From CAVTYH01 sp963738835 (GTDB lineage: Bacteria > Planctomycetota > Planctomycetia > Pirellulales > JADZDJ01): a stretch of 64,000 bases of DNA. The translations under genes and the position numbers were made by a program. The notes under the pieces were generated by a model, which saw nothing but the letters and a program-made list of their open reading frames with translations, was not told the DNA's origin and did not search any database. How positions within the stretch are numbered: the first letter of the stretch is position 1; the number at the start of each line of letters is the position of its first letter. Location: assembly GCA_963738835.1 (NCBI GenBank), contig CAVTYH010000007.1, positions 124,001 to 188,000 of the forward strand. Reading direction: 5' to 3'. Shown here in pieces: positions 45,702 to 54,569 of this stretch.

Positions 45702-47180
45702 GTGCCCGACGTTTTGAACATCGTCCGAATCGCCTCGGCAATTTTGCTTGTGACCTTGGGAATTCACGGCACGACGCTGCTTATCGCGGCGGACGAGCCA
45801 AACGAACAAACGCAAGCTAAAAATCAACAACAAGAAACAAAAGATCGCGCCGAATCGCTCAATAATCTCAAGCAAATTGGGCTGGCGATGCTGAACTACT
45901 GCGCTGCTCACAAGTCATATCCTCCGGCAGTGCATACGGCCCAGCCGCAGGCGGGGGCTGGGGAACTCAAACCGCTGTTGAGTTGGCGAGTTTTGATCCT
46001 GCCATATATTGACGAGCTCGAACTATATAAGCAGTTCAAACTCGATGAGCCCTGGGATAGTGACAACAATAAGAAGCTGATTGAAAAGATGCCAGCGATT
46101 TTCGCCGCCCCGGGAAGCAAAACGGCTTCCCAGTTCAAAACGGTGTATCTCACGCCGCGCGGTAAGAACACAACATTTCCCGGTGAAAAACCGATTCGAA
46201 TCAAAGATGTCACCGACGGAACGTCGAAGACCGTGATGGTGCTTGAGGCTGCCGATGACAAAGCCGTCGTCTGGACCAAACCCGACGATTACGATGTCGA
46301 CGAGAAAAATCCGTCGGCCGGACTGGTGGGCTTACGGCCCGGCGTTTTCTTCTGCGTCTTCTGTGATGGGGCGACTCATATCGTCCCACAAAACGTCGCA
46401 CCGCGAATCGTGAATCTTCTGTTCGATCGCAACGATGGCCAGGTAATTGATCCCGCAGTCTTCGCCGCGGTAGCGCCTGCGGCAATGCAACCACCGCCGC
46501 AAAATGCGCTCGGCGTCGTCCCCGTTCGGCCTCTAGCGCAGCTCACCACGGCGATGAATCAATTGAAGCAAATCTCGCTAGCGATGCGCACTTTCGAAAA
46601 CGTTGCGAACACGTTTCCTTCGGCCTTCGCTGCCGACAAAGCGGGCAAACCATTGTTGAGTTGGCGAGTTGCCTTGTTGCCGTTTCTCGGACAGTCAGAC
46701 CTTGTCGCCCACTTCAAACTCGATGAGCCATGGAACAGCGAGAACAACAAGAAACTCATCGAAAAAATGCCGGAGATCTACAAAGCGCCCGGCAGCAAGG
46801 CCGCTGCTGACTTCAAAACGGTGTACCTTACCGTCCGCGACGAGAAGACTCCGTTTCCAGGCGGACGGCCGGTGCAACTTTCTGCGATCACCGATGGCTT
46901 GGCACAAACGATCATGCTGGTGGAAGTCTCCGACGACAAGGCAGTTATCTGGACCAAGCCCGATGATTTTGAGCCCGATGACAAAAATCCGGCGGCCGGT
47001 TTAGTTGGCTTGCGCGACGGAGGATTTCTGGCTGCGTTTTGCGATGGGCACATTGAGGTGTTGCCCCGCGACATCGACTTGGACAATCTCCGTGGCCTAT
47101 TTACCCGCAACGGTGGCGAGCCGATCAATGGAATGGGCGCTGATCACGTGAAAAGGCGGCCAGCCGCTCCGGCGAAGTAG
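45702..47180 (+). CDS. Protein with two tandem DUF1559-like domains
   Basis: A 492-aa protein starting at GTG 45702 (AAGGTG 6 bases upstream). An N-terminal hydrophobic helix (RIASAILLVTLGIHGTTLLI) anchors or exports it. Two DUF1559-like units follow, at about residues 50-240 (LNNLKQIGLAMLNYCAAHKS, LLSWRVLILPYIDELELYKQ) and 285-480 (MNQLKQISLAMRTFENVANT, LLSWRVALLPFLGQSDLVAH). Both contain the FKLDEPW(D/N)S-NKKLIEKMP signature and an AVVWTKPDD/AVIWTKPDD segment. No prepilin motif is present. It is closely related to the C-terminus of the preceding gene, so the domain has been duplicated locally. Confidence 0.75.
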   Translation: MPDVLNIVRIASAILLVTLGIHGTTLLIAADEPNEQTQAKNQQQETKDRAESLNNLKQIGLAMLNYCAAHKSYPPAVHTAQPQAGAGELKPLLSWRVLILPYIDELELYKQFKLDEPWDSDNNKKLIEKMPAIFAAPGSKTASQFKTVYLTPRGKNTTFPGEKPIRIKDVTDGTSKTVMVLEAADDKAVVWTKPDDYDVDEKNPSAGLVGLRPGVFFCVFCDGATHIVPQNVAPRIVNLLFDRNDGQVIDPAVFAAVAPAAMQPPPQNALGVVPVRPLAQLTTAMNQLKQISLAMRTFENVANTFPSAFAADKAGKPLLSWRVALLPFLGQSDLVAHFKLDEPWNSENNKKLIEKMPEIYKAPGSKAAADFKTVYLTVRDEKTPFPGGRPVQLSAITDGLAQTIMLVEVSDDKAVIWTKPDDFEPDDKNPAAGLVGLRDGGFLAAFCDGHIEVLPRDIDLDNLRGLFTRNGGEPINGMGADHVKRRPAAPAK

Positions 47181-47242
47181 GTCTGGCTTTAGCCTGTTGG
47201 AAAACGCGCCGTGCAGCGCAGAGGGACTAAAGTTCGACCTAC
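47178..47242. repeat. GTAGGTCAGGC-family repeat, inverted pair
   Basis: GTAGGTCTGGCTTTAGCCTG at 47178 and ACTAAAGTTCGACCTAC at about 47226-47242. It lies between two convergent genes and may act as terminator for both. Confidence 0.7.
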
Positions 47243-47940
47243 TTCAGTAACCGCCGTGCCTCTTGAAATACTCGGTCGAACATCGGCTCGGTCAGTTTTC
47301 CCGTAAAGGTGTTCTGCTGGCTCGGATGGTAACTGGCGATCAACCAACGATCCTCCGCAAGTTGCAAGCGCTGGCCGTGACCAAATCGTGGCATTGGTCC
47401 TGTCCACCATCCGAGTCGTTTCGCCTGTGCCAGCGCCGCTTTGAAGCCGATTTGACCCAAGGCGATCATAACGCGTGGCTTCAGCAAATCGACCGTTGCA
47501 TCCAACCACGGTCGGCAATGGTCGAGTTCGTCAGGCGTTGGCTTGTTATCCGGCGGCGCACAGTGTAGGGCTGCGGTGATGGCGCAATCGAACAGCCGCA
47601 ATCCGTCGCCAGCCGAAGTGCTTGTCGCCTGATTGGCGAAGCCAGCTTTGTGGAGCGCCCGAAAAAGCCAGTCGCCGCTGCGATCGCCGGTGAAAACGCG
47701 GCCGGTGCGATTTCCGCCGTGCGCCGCCGGTGCGAGGCCGATTATCAGCAGCCGCGCTTTAGAATCACCGAAATTCGGCACCGGCTTACCCCAGTAGTTC
47801 CAGTCGGCAAATGCCCGCCGCTTGTCGCGGGCGATTTTTTCACAGAACGAGCACAGCCGCGGACAGCGCTCGCAGTCAATGATTTGACGACTCAGATGAT
47901 CCCAGCCGGATCGTTTCTTCTTGCGGTGGGTTGACTCCAT
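47239..47940 (-). CDS. Uracil-DNA glycosylase, family 5-like, iron-sulfur
   Basis: A 233-aa DNA repair enzyme. The N-terminal cysteines (CERCPRLCSFC, residues 23-33) fit the 4Fe-4S cluster. GLAPAAHGGNRTGRVFTGDR (from residue 67) is the family 5 (UDGb) version of the active-site loop, where an Ala replaces the usual Asp/Asn. ITAALHCAPPDNKP and the C-terminal SYHPSQQNTFTG motif complete the fold. It removes uracil and other deaminated bases. The convergent DUF1559 gene ends 58 bases away. Confidence 0.9.
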   Translation of the reverse strand: MESTHRKKKRSGWDHLSRQIIDCERCPRLCSFCEKIARDKRRAFADWNYWGKPVPNFGDSKARLLIIGLAPAAHGGNRTGRVFTGDRSGDWLFRALHKAGFANQATSTSAGDGLRLFDCAITAALHCAPPDNKPTPDELDHCRPWLDATVDLLKPRVMIALGQIGFKAALAQAKRLGWWTGPMPRFGHGQRLQLAEDRWLIASYHPSQQNTFTGKLTEPMFDRVFQEARRLLK

Positions 47941-47964
47941 CCAACCATTCTGGGCATCGAAACG

Positions 47965-48789
47965 CTATTCTTCCAGCCGTTCGACCATTGCTCGCAGGAT
48001 GTCGTCTTCTTGCAGAATGCCCAGCAGCATTCTCGCGCGATCGACCACCGGCAATGCGCGGGCTCGATGTTCCAACATCTTGTCGGCAGCCTGACCCAAT
48101 GGCAAATCCGAGGAAAGCGCCGGCAGCAACGGCAGCAGCAAACGCACCGGGGTGGACCCCAATTCGACGATTTCTTGTTCTTTGCCGCTGCCGTGCAAAC
48201 ACTGCCGTAGTGAAGTGCGCGACAGAATGCCCAGTGGTCGATATCGCCGCACGACGACGATGAATTCCTGCGAGTTTTTTTCCGCCACCTCCAGCACTTG
48301 TTCCAGCGGCGTTTCGGCATCGACCGTATGACCCGGCGTGCTCATGCGGCGGCGAACCGGCTCGTCGTGGCCTGCCCAATCGCCGTACGAAAATTCGCGC
48401 AGAAAATCGGAGCTGGTAATCATGCCAATCAAGCGACCGTCTTCCGTAATCGGCACCGAGTGAAATGCGTGCGCCACCATGGCTCGCAGCGCGATTTCTG
48501 GCGATTCAAACCGCTCCAGGGTCATTACCTGGCGAGCCATAATCTGTTCGACCTCCTTGCCACCGGCGGATGCCGTTTTCCCAACCGGCGCGGTGATGAC
48601 TTCGCTATAACGGGCCCGGGCCAGATCACGTTCGCTCACCAGGCCGACAATGCGATGTTCGTCGTCGACCACCGGCAAATGACGCACTTGCAATTGCTGC
48701 ATGATGCGTTCCAATTCATCGAGCGTGGTTTCCGGCATCACCGCCTTGGGATTGTAGGTAATTAGCGTTCCATGTGCGATGTCGAGCAT
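47965..48789 (-). CDS. Four-CBS-domain protein
   Basis: A 274-aa protein formed by two CBS pairs: MLDIAHGTLITYNPKAVMPE with VRHLPVVDDEHRIVGLVSER; MARQVMTLERFESPEIALRA with HSVPITEDGRLIGMITSSDF; then RMSTPGHTVDAETPLEQVLE, IVVVRRYRPLGILSRTSL and a last unit ending RALPVVDRARMLLGILQEDD. ATG 48789 begins directly at the first CBS unit; the longer frame upstream looks non-coding. It is probably a nucleotide-sensing regulator. It lies 25 bases before the glycosylase gene on the same strand, so the two may be co-transcribed. Confidence 0.82.
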   Translation of the reverse strand: MLDIAHGTLITYNPKAVMPETTLDELERIMQQLQVRHLPVVDDEHRIVGLVSERDLARARYSEVITAPVGKTASAGGKEVEQIMARQVMTLERFESPEIALRAMVAHAFHSVPITEDGRLIGMITSSDFLREFSYGDWAGHDEPVRRRMSTPGHTVDAETPLEQVLEVAEKNSQEFIVVVRRYRPLGILSRTSLRQCLHGSGKEQEIVELGSTPVRLLLPLLPALSSDLPLGQAADKMLEHRARALPVVDRARMLLGILQEDDILRAMVERLEE

Positions 48790-49066
48790 TGACGTAATCC
48801 TAAAGATCGATGGATAAAAACATTCCACGTAGGCTTGGACCCGATGCTTGTTGCCCGTCGAAATTCTAGGTTGCATGAGGCCACCGCTATAGCTAGCCAA
48901 TCTGACGGACCTGCGCAAGGGTCCGGATAGAACGGTTATGTCAGCTATAGCGCAATCGCCCATATTTGGAGAGCGGATCGGCAAGAATTGGACACGCCGC
49001 CGCCGGGCTTTTATGATGCGGCCAGTGGGGGTTCAATCAACATGCACTCGCTTGGAAACACTGGCC

Positions 49067-49968
49067 ATGATACCGCGAATTTTTTTGGCGGCCGCAGTGG
49101 GAGTTTTAACGATGAGCGCAAGCGCAGCGGCCAGCGCCGATGACCAGAACACCATTCTTCTCTGGCCGCACGGCGCACCTGGCGCGAAGGGGGATGCCGA
49201 TAAAGACATTCCGAAACTGTTTGTGCATTGTGCACCAGCCGAAAAGTCGGTTGGTACGGCGGTCATCATCTGCCCCGGCGGCGGCTACGGTCATCTGTCG
49301 TTGGAAAACGAGGGGAGCAAAGTTGCCGAGTGGTTGAATTCACTGGGGGTAACGGCGTTTGTGCTCGATTACCGGCATGCCGGCAAGGGGTATCACCACC
49401 CGGCGCCTATGGATGATGCCCAGCGCCCATTCGCTATGTGCGAACCAATACGGCCGAGTGGAAAATCAATCCGGCCAGAATTGGCATCATGGGCTTCTCG
49501 GCCGGTGGCCATTTGGCTTCGACCGTCGGTACGCATTTCGACGATGGCAAACAAGACGCAGAAGACAAAATTGATCGCGCCGGTTCGCGCCCCGATTTTT
49601 TGATTCTTTGCTATCCAGTCGTCTCGATGACCAGCGAATTCACTCACAAAGGTTCAAGGAAGAATTTGATTGGCGACAATCCCGATCCCGAATTGGCCAA
49701 GAGCCTATCGAACGAAACCCAGGTTACCACTAAAACACCGCCGACTTTTATTTTTCAAACCGACGCTGATACCGCTGTCCCGGCGGAAAACAGCGTGCAG
49801 TTTTATCTGGCGCTGCGGAAAGCCAAAGTGCCTGCCGAAATGCACATCTATCAAAACGGCAACCACGGCGTTGGTTTGGCGCCGAACGATCCTGTCCTTT
49901 CGACCTGGAAAGATCGGCTCGCGGATTGGCTGAAAACGCGCGGTTTGTTGAAGCCCGCCAATGGATAG
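49067..49968 (+). pseudogene. Secreted alpha/beta hydrolase (acetyl-xylan-esterase-like), one frame change near 49426
   Basis: Signal peptide (MIPRIFLAAAVGVLTMSASA) and an alpha/beta hydrolase of the BD-FAE/AXE type. Oxyanion segment CPGGGYGHLSLENEG, YRHAGKGYHHPAPMDDAQR, nucleophile GFSAGGHLAS, the acid near FQTDADTAVPAENSVQFY and catalytic His in NGNHGVGLA. Adding one base in CAGCGCCCATT restores AIRYVRTNTAEW, the expected continuation, so the gene is probably whole in the organism. Likely removes acetyl groups from plant or algal glycans in the periplasm. Confidence 0.85.
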
Positions 49969-50001
49969 TCTGTGGCCGAATTCGTCGGCAGGCGGCAGAG
50001 T

Positions 50002-50493
50002 TCAGATCGAACGAGCCGGTTCAACCACCGAATCTACAGCCGGGAACAACTCTGCCAGTTTGTTTGCGCGGAAGCCGAAGATGTCGTGCAATTGCCGTCG
50101 CACAAACAAGCGGTGGCCGAGCGCGTCCAACGGGCCAAGCGGCAATTGATACCGAACTCGATCCACCACCAGCGTGCCGCCGTCGACCGCCTGAAACTCG
50201 TGCGTGTGATGCCAGAGGCGATACGGGCCTTTCGCTTGCAGATCGGTGAACCGCTGCGGTGGATCGAACGATTCGATCAGGGTTTTCCAGCGGAACGGAA
50301 CGCCCAAGAGTTTCAGTTTGTATTCGATGATTGTGCCTGGCTGCATCACGATGGGTCGCGGCGAAAGAATCTCGAAGTGCAAACTGGCCGGCGTCAGTTC
50401 TTGCAAATTCTCGGCATCTGCAAAGAACGCGAACACTTCAGTCAGCGGCCGCGGCACAAATTGCGAACGCTCCAGATGGTAGGTCTTTGCCAT
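50002..50493 (-). CDS. SRPBCC (START-like) ligand-binding protein
   Basis: A 163-aa protein of the START/SRPBCC helix-grip fold: FVPRPLTEVFAFFADAENLQ, ILSPRPIVMQPGTIIEYKLK, FDPPQRFTDLQAKGPYRLWHH and LPLGPLDALGHRLFVRRQLH. Such proteins bind hydrophobic ligands. It follows the TIGR01777 epimerase gene after 18 bases; in many bacteria the two occur side by side or fused, so they probably function together. Confidence 0.8.
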   Translation of the reverse strand: MAKTYHLERSQFVPRPLTEVFAFFADAENLQELTPASLHFEILSPRPIVMQPGTIIEYKLKLLGVPFRWKTLIESFDPPQRFTDLQAKGPYRLWHHTHEFQAVDGGTLVVDRVRYQLPLGPLDALGHRLFVRRQLHDIFGFRANKLAELFPAVDSVVEPARSI

Positions 50494-50511
50494 AACTTTG
50501 CTTCGATTGCA

Positions 50512-51447
50512 CTAGTGCGATGCCGCTAACGCTGCGGTCGATTCGTCGGCGACAATTGCTGCTATCGCCGGGCCAATTTCCGGATAGCGAAACTGAAAAC
50601 CCGTGGCCAGCGCTTTGCGCGGCACCACGCGCTGCGAAGCGAACAAGATTTTCGAAAATTCACCCAACGCCATCCGCAGGGCAAAGTATGGCGTCGGCAG
50701 AAAGGCGGGCCGGTGTACTGCCGCAGCCAGCGCCTTCGTGAACTCCTTATTCGTCACCGGATTGGGCGAGGCACCATTGATGGCCCCGGCAACTTCGGCA
50801 TGCTCCGCCGCGTGCATCAACATTGCCGCCAGATCGTCGACGTGAATCCACGACATCCATTGCCGGCCATTGCCCAATGGACCACCTACTCCGAGGCGAA
50901 ACGGCATCAGCATTTTCTTGAGCGCGCCCCCTTCGCGACCCAGCACGATGCCGATGCGCACAGAAGCCACGCGCAACCCCAAATCTGCGGCCCCTTGCGC
51001 TTCTTGCTCCCAGGCCGTGCATACCTCTGCCAGAAAATCATCACCCGGCGCGGCCGATTCGTCCAACACTTCATCGCCACGCGATCCGTAATACCCAACC
51101 GCTGAAGCCGAAACCAACACTCGCGGTCGTTCGATCAACCGTCGCAAGCCCTCCACAAGATTGCGCGTTCCAAGTACCCGGCTGTCGCGGATTCTTTTCT
51201 TCTTTTGCTCCGTCCAGCGACCTTCCGCCACCGGATCGCCCGCCAGATGAAAAATCGTGTCGACACCCTGAAACACTTCGGGTCGCGGCGGACCCACCAA
51301 CGGATCCCAGCTGTACGACGCGACATTGAACTTCGCCAACCTTTGCCGAGCCCGATCGGCATCGCGGCTAAGAACCACCGGCCGATTCAAATTCGCCAGC
51401 AAATGTGGGCCGACGAAACCCGTGGCACCGGTCACAAGTGCTCGCAT
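50512..51447 (-). CDS. TIGR01777-family NAD-dependent epimerase (SDR39U1/YfcH-like)
   Basis: A 311-aa atypical short-chain dehydrogenase. Nucleotide loop VTGATGFVGPHL at the start, IFHLAGDPVAEGRWTEQKKK, catalytic segment SASAVGYYGSRGDEVLDE (Tyr-x-x-x-Arg in place of Lys), VRIGIVLGREGGALKKMLMP, SWIHVDDLAAML and a DUF1731-like C-terminus (PTPYFALRMALGEFSKILFA). Function in the cell is not defined; links to cell division or cofactor chemistry have been proposed for the family. The SRPBCC gene follows after 18 bases. Confidence 0.9.
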   Translation of the reverse strand: MRALVTGATGFVGPHLLANLNRPVVLSRDADRARQRLAKFNVASYSWDPLVGPPRPEVFQGVDTIFHLAGDPVAEGRWTEQKKKRIRDSRVLGTRNLVEGLRRLIERPRVLVSASAVGYYGSRGDEVLDESAAPGDDFLAEVCTAWEQEAQGAADLGLRVASVRIGIVLGREGGALKKMLMPFRLGVGGPLGNGRQWMSWIHVDDLAAMLMHAAEHAEVAGAINGASPNPVTNKEFTKALAAAVHRPAFLPTPYFALRMALGEFSKILFASQRVVPRKALATGFQFRYPEIGPAIAAIVADESTAALAASH

Positions 51448-51462
51448 AAGTGTGCTCCAATT

Positions 51463-51565
51463 CGTAGGTCAGGCTTTAGCCCAACAGAATCTTTCGACAG
51501 AAACCTCTCTCGACGACCGTCTGATGCAAAGCCCTCTCAGAGATTGTAGGACTACGAGGCCCAAC
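51463..51565. repeat. GTAGGTCAGGC-family repeat, diverged pair
   Basis: GTAGGTCAGGCTTTAGCCCA at 51463; a weak inverted match (GTAGGACTACGAGGCCCAAC) near 51546. It lies between the epimerase and Sua5 genes. Confidence 0.55.
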
Positions 51566-51595
51566 GAGGAGGGAACCGTTTCGACTGATTTCGGC

Positions 51596-52657
51596 TCATT
51601 TTGAACGCGAAGCCCGCCGCAAACGGTCATGAACGGCGAGCCAAGCGTCTTCTCGCGGCGGTAAATCGACCAGAATGGTATCCACGCCCGCGTCATCCAA
51701 TTCATGCAAAGCGGCGTACAAACGGGTCGAGTATTCATTCACGTCGGCCGGCATTTCAATGATTTGAAGCCGTGGTCCTAATTCTTCCTCGGCATTTGAA
51801 TGAGGATTAAGCTCACGATGTCCCACATCTTCGTTCAAACGCAGCCAACCGACCTGATTAACTTCCGCCAGCAATCTACGAACAATTAACTCGTCGCCAA
51901 CCTTTGCACACACAACATTCGCCCGTGGCGCATAATGCCGTTCCAGCAGGCCGGGAGAGCGTAACGGCACGCCAATTGATTGTTGAGATTGCTGCTCGTC
52001 AACCACAATTCGGCCAATCACTTCCTCAATTTGTGCAACGGTCACCAGGCCCGGTCGCAACAAGCGCGGCGGATCGACAGTTAGATCCAAGACGGTCGAT
52101 TCCAGTCCGCCGGTCGTGGCGCCGGAATCTAGCAACAAATCGATCCGCCCAGCCAATCCGCGCAGCACATGTTCCGCCGTTGTCGGAGAAACTTGCGTGG
52201 CACGATTGGCGCTCGGCGCTGCAATCGGAATATCCGCGGCCCTCAGCAGGGCCAAGGCCACCGGATGCGCCGGCACTCGCAAGCCGACAGTCGGGCCACC
52301 GGCCGAGACCACATCGGGTACCATCGGTTGTTTCCGCAATACCAGCGTTAGCGAGCCGGGCCAAAATCGCTGGGCCAATTTCACGGCGCTAGCCGGCCAA
52401 TCGAGAGCCAAGAGCTGTGCGGCCAGCGCATCGGCCACGTGAACGATGATCGGGTTGTGCACCGGCCGTCCTTTCGCCTCAAAAATGGAACGCACCGCTT
52501 TTTCGTCGAGAGCATTCGCACCCAGGCCGTAAACGGTTTCCGTCGGAAAGGCGACTAACCGACCGCGGCGCAGCAGATCGGCGGCCTCGGCGATCACTGC
52601 GGGCTCGGGCTCTTCCGCCGAAACTCGTCGCACAAACGTTTGCCGGGGATTGAACAT
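51596..52657 (-). CDS. tsaC: L-threonylcarbamoyladenylate synthase (Sua5 type)
   Basis: A 353-aa Sua5-type enzyme that makes threonylcarbamoyl-AMP for the t6A37 modification of tRNAs. The YrdC domain fills residues about 20-210: GRLVAFPTETVYGLGANALD, KGRPVHNPIIVHV, PGSLTLVLRK, GLRVPAHPVAL, PIAAPSANRATQVSPTTAEH and ESTVLDLTVDPPRLLRPG. The C-terminal Sua5 domain (SPGLLERHYAPRANVV) follows, giving the long rather than the TsaC-only form. It is complete and in one frame. Confidence 0.93.
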   Translation of the reverse strand: MFNPRQTFVRRVSAEEPEPAVIAEAADLLRRGRLVAFPTETVYGLGANALDEKAVRSIFEAKGRPVHNPIIVHVADALAAQLLALDWPASAVKLAQRFWPGSLTLVLRKQPMVPDVVSAGGPTVGLRVPAHPVALALLRAADIPIAAPSANRATQVSPTTAEHVLRGLAGRIDLLLDSGATTGGLESTVLDLTVDPPRLLRPGLVTVAQIEEVIGRIVVDEQQSQQSIGVPLRSPGLLERHYAPRANVVCAKVGDELIVRRLLAEVNQVGWLRLNEDVGHRELNPHSNAEEELGPRLQIIEMPADVNEYSTRLYAALHELDDAGVDTILVDLPPREDAWLAVHDRLRRASRSK

Positions 52658-52721
52658 TCAAAGCGAATGATTGAAACTGGCAGCAATCGCAAAAGGCAGA
52701 ATCGAATTATCTGTTTCGACG

Positions 52722-52750
52722 TTCTGCATTCTGCCTTCTGCCTTCTGCTT
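52722..52750. repeat. TTCTGC(A/C) heptamer repeat upstream of purE
   Basis: Four consecutive seven-base units, TTCTGCA/TTCTGCC/TTCTGCC/TTCTGCT, 20-50 bases before the purE start. It could alter the purE leader. Confidence 0.75.
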
Positions 52751-52771
52751 TTACCAGGGACGAATAATGTA

Positions 52772-53266
52772 ATGAATACGAATGACAAGACCTTGGTCGC
52801 CATCATCATGGGCAGCAAGTCGGACTGGGACGTGATGCACGTCGCCGCCGATACGCTGGTCAAGTTTGAGGTGCCGCACGAAAGCCGGGTGATGTCGGCT
52901 CATCGCACGCCCGATTTGGTGACGGAATTCGTCTCCGGCGCCGAAGGCCGCGGCCTGGAAGTACTGATTGCGGCCGCCGGCGGGGCGGCTCATCTGGCGG
53001 GTGTGGCGGCGGCCCATACGTTGCTGCCGGTGTTGGGTGTCCCGATGGAAAGTGCGTCGCTCAAGGGGCTCGACTCGCTGCTTTCCACTGTGCAAATGCC
53101 GGCCGGAATTCCCGTCGGCACCCTGGCCATCGGCAAGCCTGGCGCGACCAATGCCGCCCTGCTGGCCATCGCCGTGCTGGCCAACAAACGGCCGGAACTA
53201 AGGGAGAAACTGCGAAAGTACCGCGCTGAACAGGCAGAAAAAATCCGCAACGAAAAGCTGGAGTAA
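52772..53266 (+). CDS. purE: N5-carboxyaminoimidazole ribonucleotide mutase
   Basis: A 164-aa class I PurE. IIMGSKSDWDVM, ESRVMSAHRTPDL, VLIAAAGGAAHLAGV with the GGAAHL active-site loop, LPVLGVPMESASLKGLDSLL, QMPAGIPVGTLAIGKPGATN and LLAIAVLA are all present. It catalyses conversion of N5-CAIR to CAIR in purine synthesis. No purK neighbour is seen. The ATG at 52772 follows a heptamer repeat and AGGGA; the longer upstream frame is repeat-derived. Confidence 0.96.
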   Translation: MNTNDKTLVAIIMGSKSDWDVMHVAADTLVKFEVPHESRVMSAHRTPDLVTEFVSGAEGRGLEVLIAAAGGAAHLAGVAAAHTLLPVLGVPMESASLKGLDSLLSTVQMPAGIPVGTLAIGKPGATNAALLAIAVLANKRPELREKLRKYRAEQAEKIRNEKLE

Positions 53267-53285
53267 GACGAATTCATCACGGAGA

Positions 53286-53342
53286 GTGTAGCGGCCGGGC
53301 TCGGCCCGGCGCTGAATGTGGGGCAAGCTCCGCCGCTACAGT
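53286..53342. repeat. GTAGCGGC inverted repeat between convergent genes
   Basis: GTGTAGCGGCCGGGCTCGGC at 53286 and GCCGCTACAG near 53333-53342. It may end transcription of purE and of the convergent protease gene. Confidence 0.65.
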
Positions 53343-53350
53343 CTGCCTTT

Positions 53351-54529
53351 TTATTGCGTTCCGAACGGCATCCGCACTCCGGTTCGTTCCAGAATTCGCA
53401 GATATTGCGCCGCCGCCGGATCGGTTGGCAACGCCTGGTTGATGGCTTCGTAGATCAAACGCAGCCGATCTCGTATCGCCGGCGGCAGTTCCGCATAACT
53501 GCGCAGCGGGTGTTGCCGCCACTGTTCGGCCACCAAATTCATCGCCAGCGTGTTCAGCGGATCGAAACGGATTTGAAACCGCTTTGAACGAGCCTGTCTG
53601 TCCCCCAAAATCACCCGCATCACGCTGTCGGTTTCCGGGCTGTGAACCGCGCCCAGAAAGTGCCCCAACTCATGGACCAACAGCTCGAGCCGCTCTGGCT
53701 CGTTTACATATTGCGACCATTCGCGCAGCAAAATGTGCCGCGCCAGCGGTCCGCGGGTGCCGCCCAAGTGCGTGCGACCATGCACGATCTGGTATTGGCT
53801 TGTAAACCCAATCGCAATGCGGGCTTCACCGGGATCGACTTTTTGCGTGAATTCGCTGACCGCTTTATCGAAATCGGTAATTGAGTTGTCGCTTTGCCAA
53901 GTGTCGGTGGCGATCACCTTCAGCTTCATGCCGCAGTGCCGTTCCAAGATTTCCGACGCGGCGGCCACGCGCTCTTTCAGCCGCCGTTCCCAAATTGGCC
54001 GCCGGCTTTGCTCTTCCTCGTCGACCAAAATCTTGACCGTAATGGTACGGGCCGCCTCTTCGGCTTCGGGCGAGCACTCCGGCATTACGGCATTTGGCAG
54101 ATTGATGAGGCTCCCGGCCAGATCGCTCTTGCCGCCTATTGCTGTCGGCGATTCCGCCTCACCCAGCCCAATGCGGCCCAATTCGGTTTTGCCCGAGGGA
54201 AGGGTGCCGAAATAGTAAGCGTTGTCTGGCTCGATGCCATACTGCGCACCGCCGCCGGCAAGGCTTGCCAACTGCCCACGCACCAGCGGCACCGCAGTCA
54301 AATCGCCGGCGGCGACCCGATACGTCGTCGGCTTCGAGCGCTGCCCATTGGCATCGGCCCTCACCACCGTGAAGCTGACATCTCCCGCTGTGCGGTTGCT
54401 GATGACTGCCACGGCTGCCACAGCCCGCGACCATCCGCACGACAGCAATGCGAACAGCGCCAGCCACTGCCAGCAGTGAGTCATCCCGTGTTCAACGTGA
54501 ATTCTTCGGGTTTTGAATTTGGCAACCAT
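53351..54529 (-). CDS. Secreted metzincin-type metalloprotease
   Basis: A 392-aa exported protein. The zinc motif HELGHFLGAVH has the full HExxHxxGxxH of metzincins, followed by DSVM that can supply the Met-turn. The preceding region (ITVKILVDEEEQSRRPIWER, RLKERVAAASEILERHCGMK) is an ADAM/snapalysin-like prodomain and start of the catalytic fold. Signal peptide: WQWLALFALLSCGWSRAVAA. The start is 54529, where a TACAAT box lies 6 bases upstream, or 54484, which shortens the n-region. Substrate unknown. Confidence 0.72.
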   Translation of the reverse strand: MVAKFKTRRIHVEHGMTHCWQWLALFALLSCGWSRAVAAVAVISNRTAGDVSFTVVRADANGQRSKPTTYRVAAGDLTAVPLVRGQLASLAGGGAQYGIEPDNAYYFGTLPSGKTELGRIGLGEAESPTAIGGKSDLAGSLINLPNAVMPECSPEAEEAARTITVKILVDEEEQSRRPIWERRLKERVAAASEILERHCGMKLKVIATDTWQSDNSITDFDKAVSEFTQKVDPGEARIAIGFTSQYQIVHGRTHLGGTRGPLARHILLREWSQYVNEPERLELLVHELGHFLGAVHSPETDSVMRVILGDRQARSKRFQIRFDPLNTLAMNLVAEQWRQHPLRSYAELPPAIRDRLRLIYEAINQALPTDPAAAQYLRILERTGVRMPFGTQ

Positions 54530-54569
54530 TCACCCATTGTAGCAAGGAAAGACGTCACAATGGTATTGG

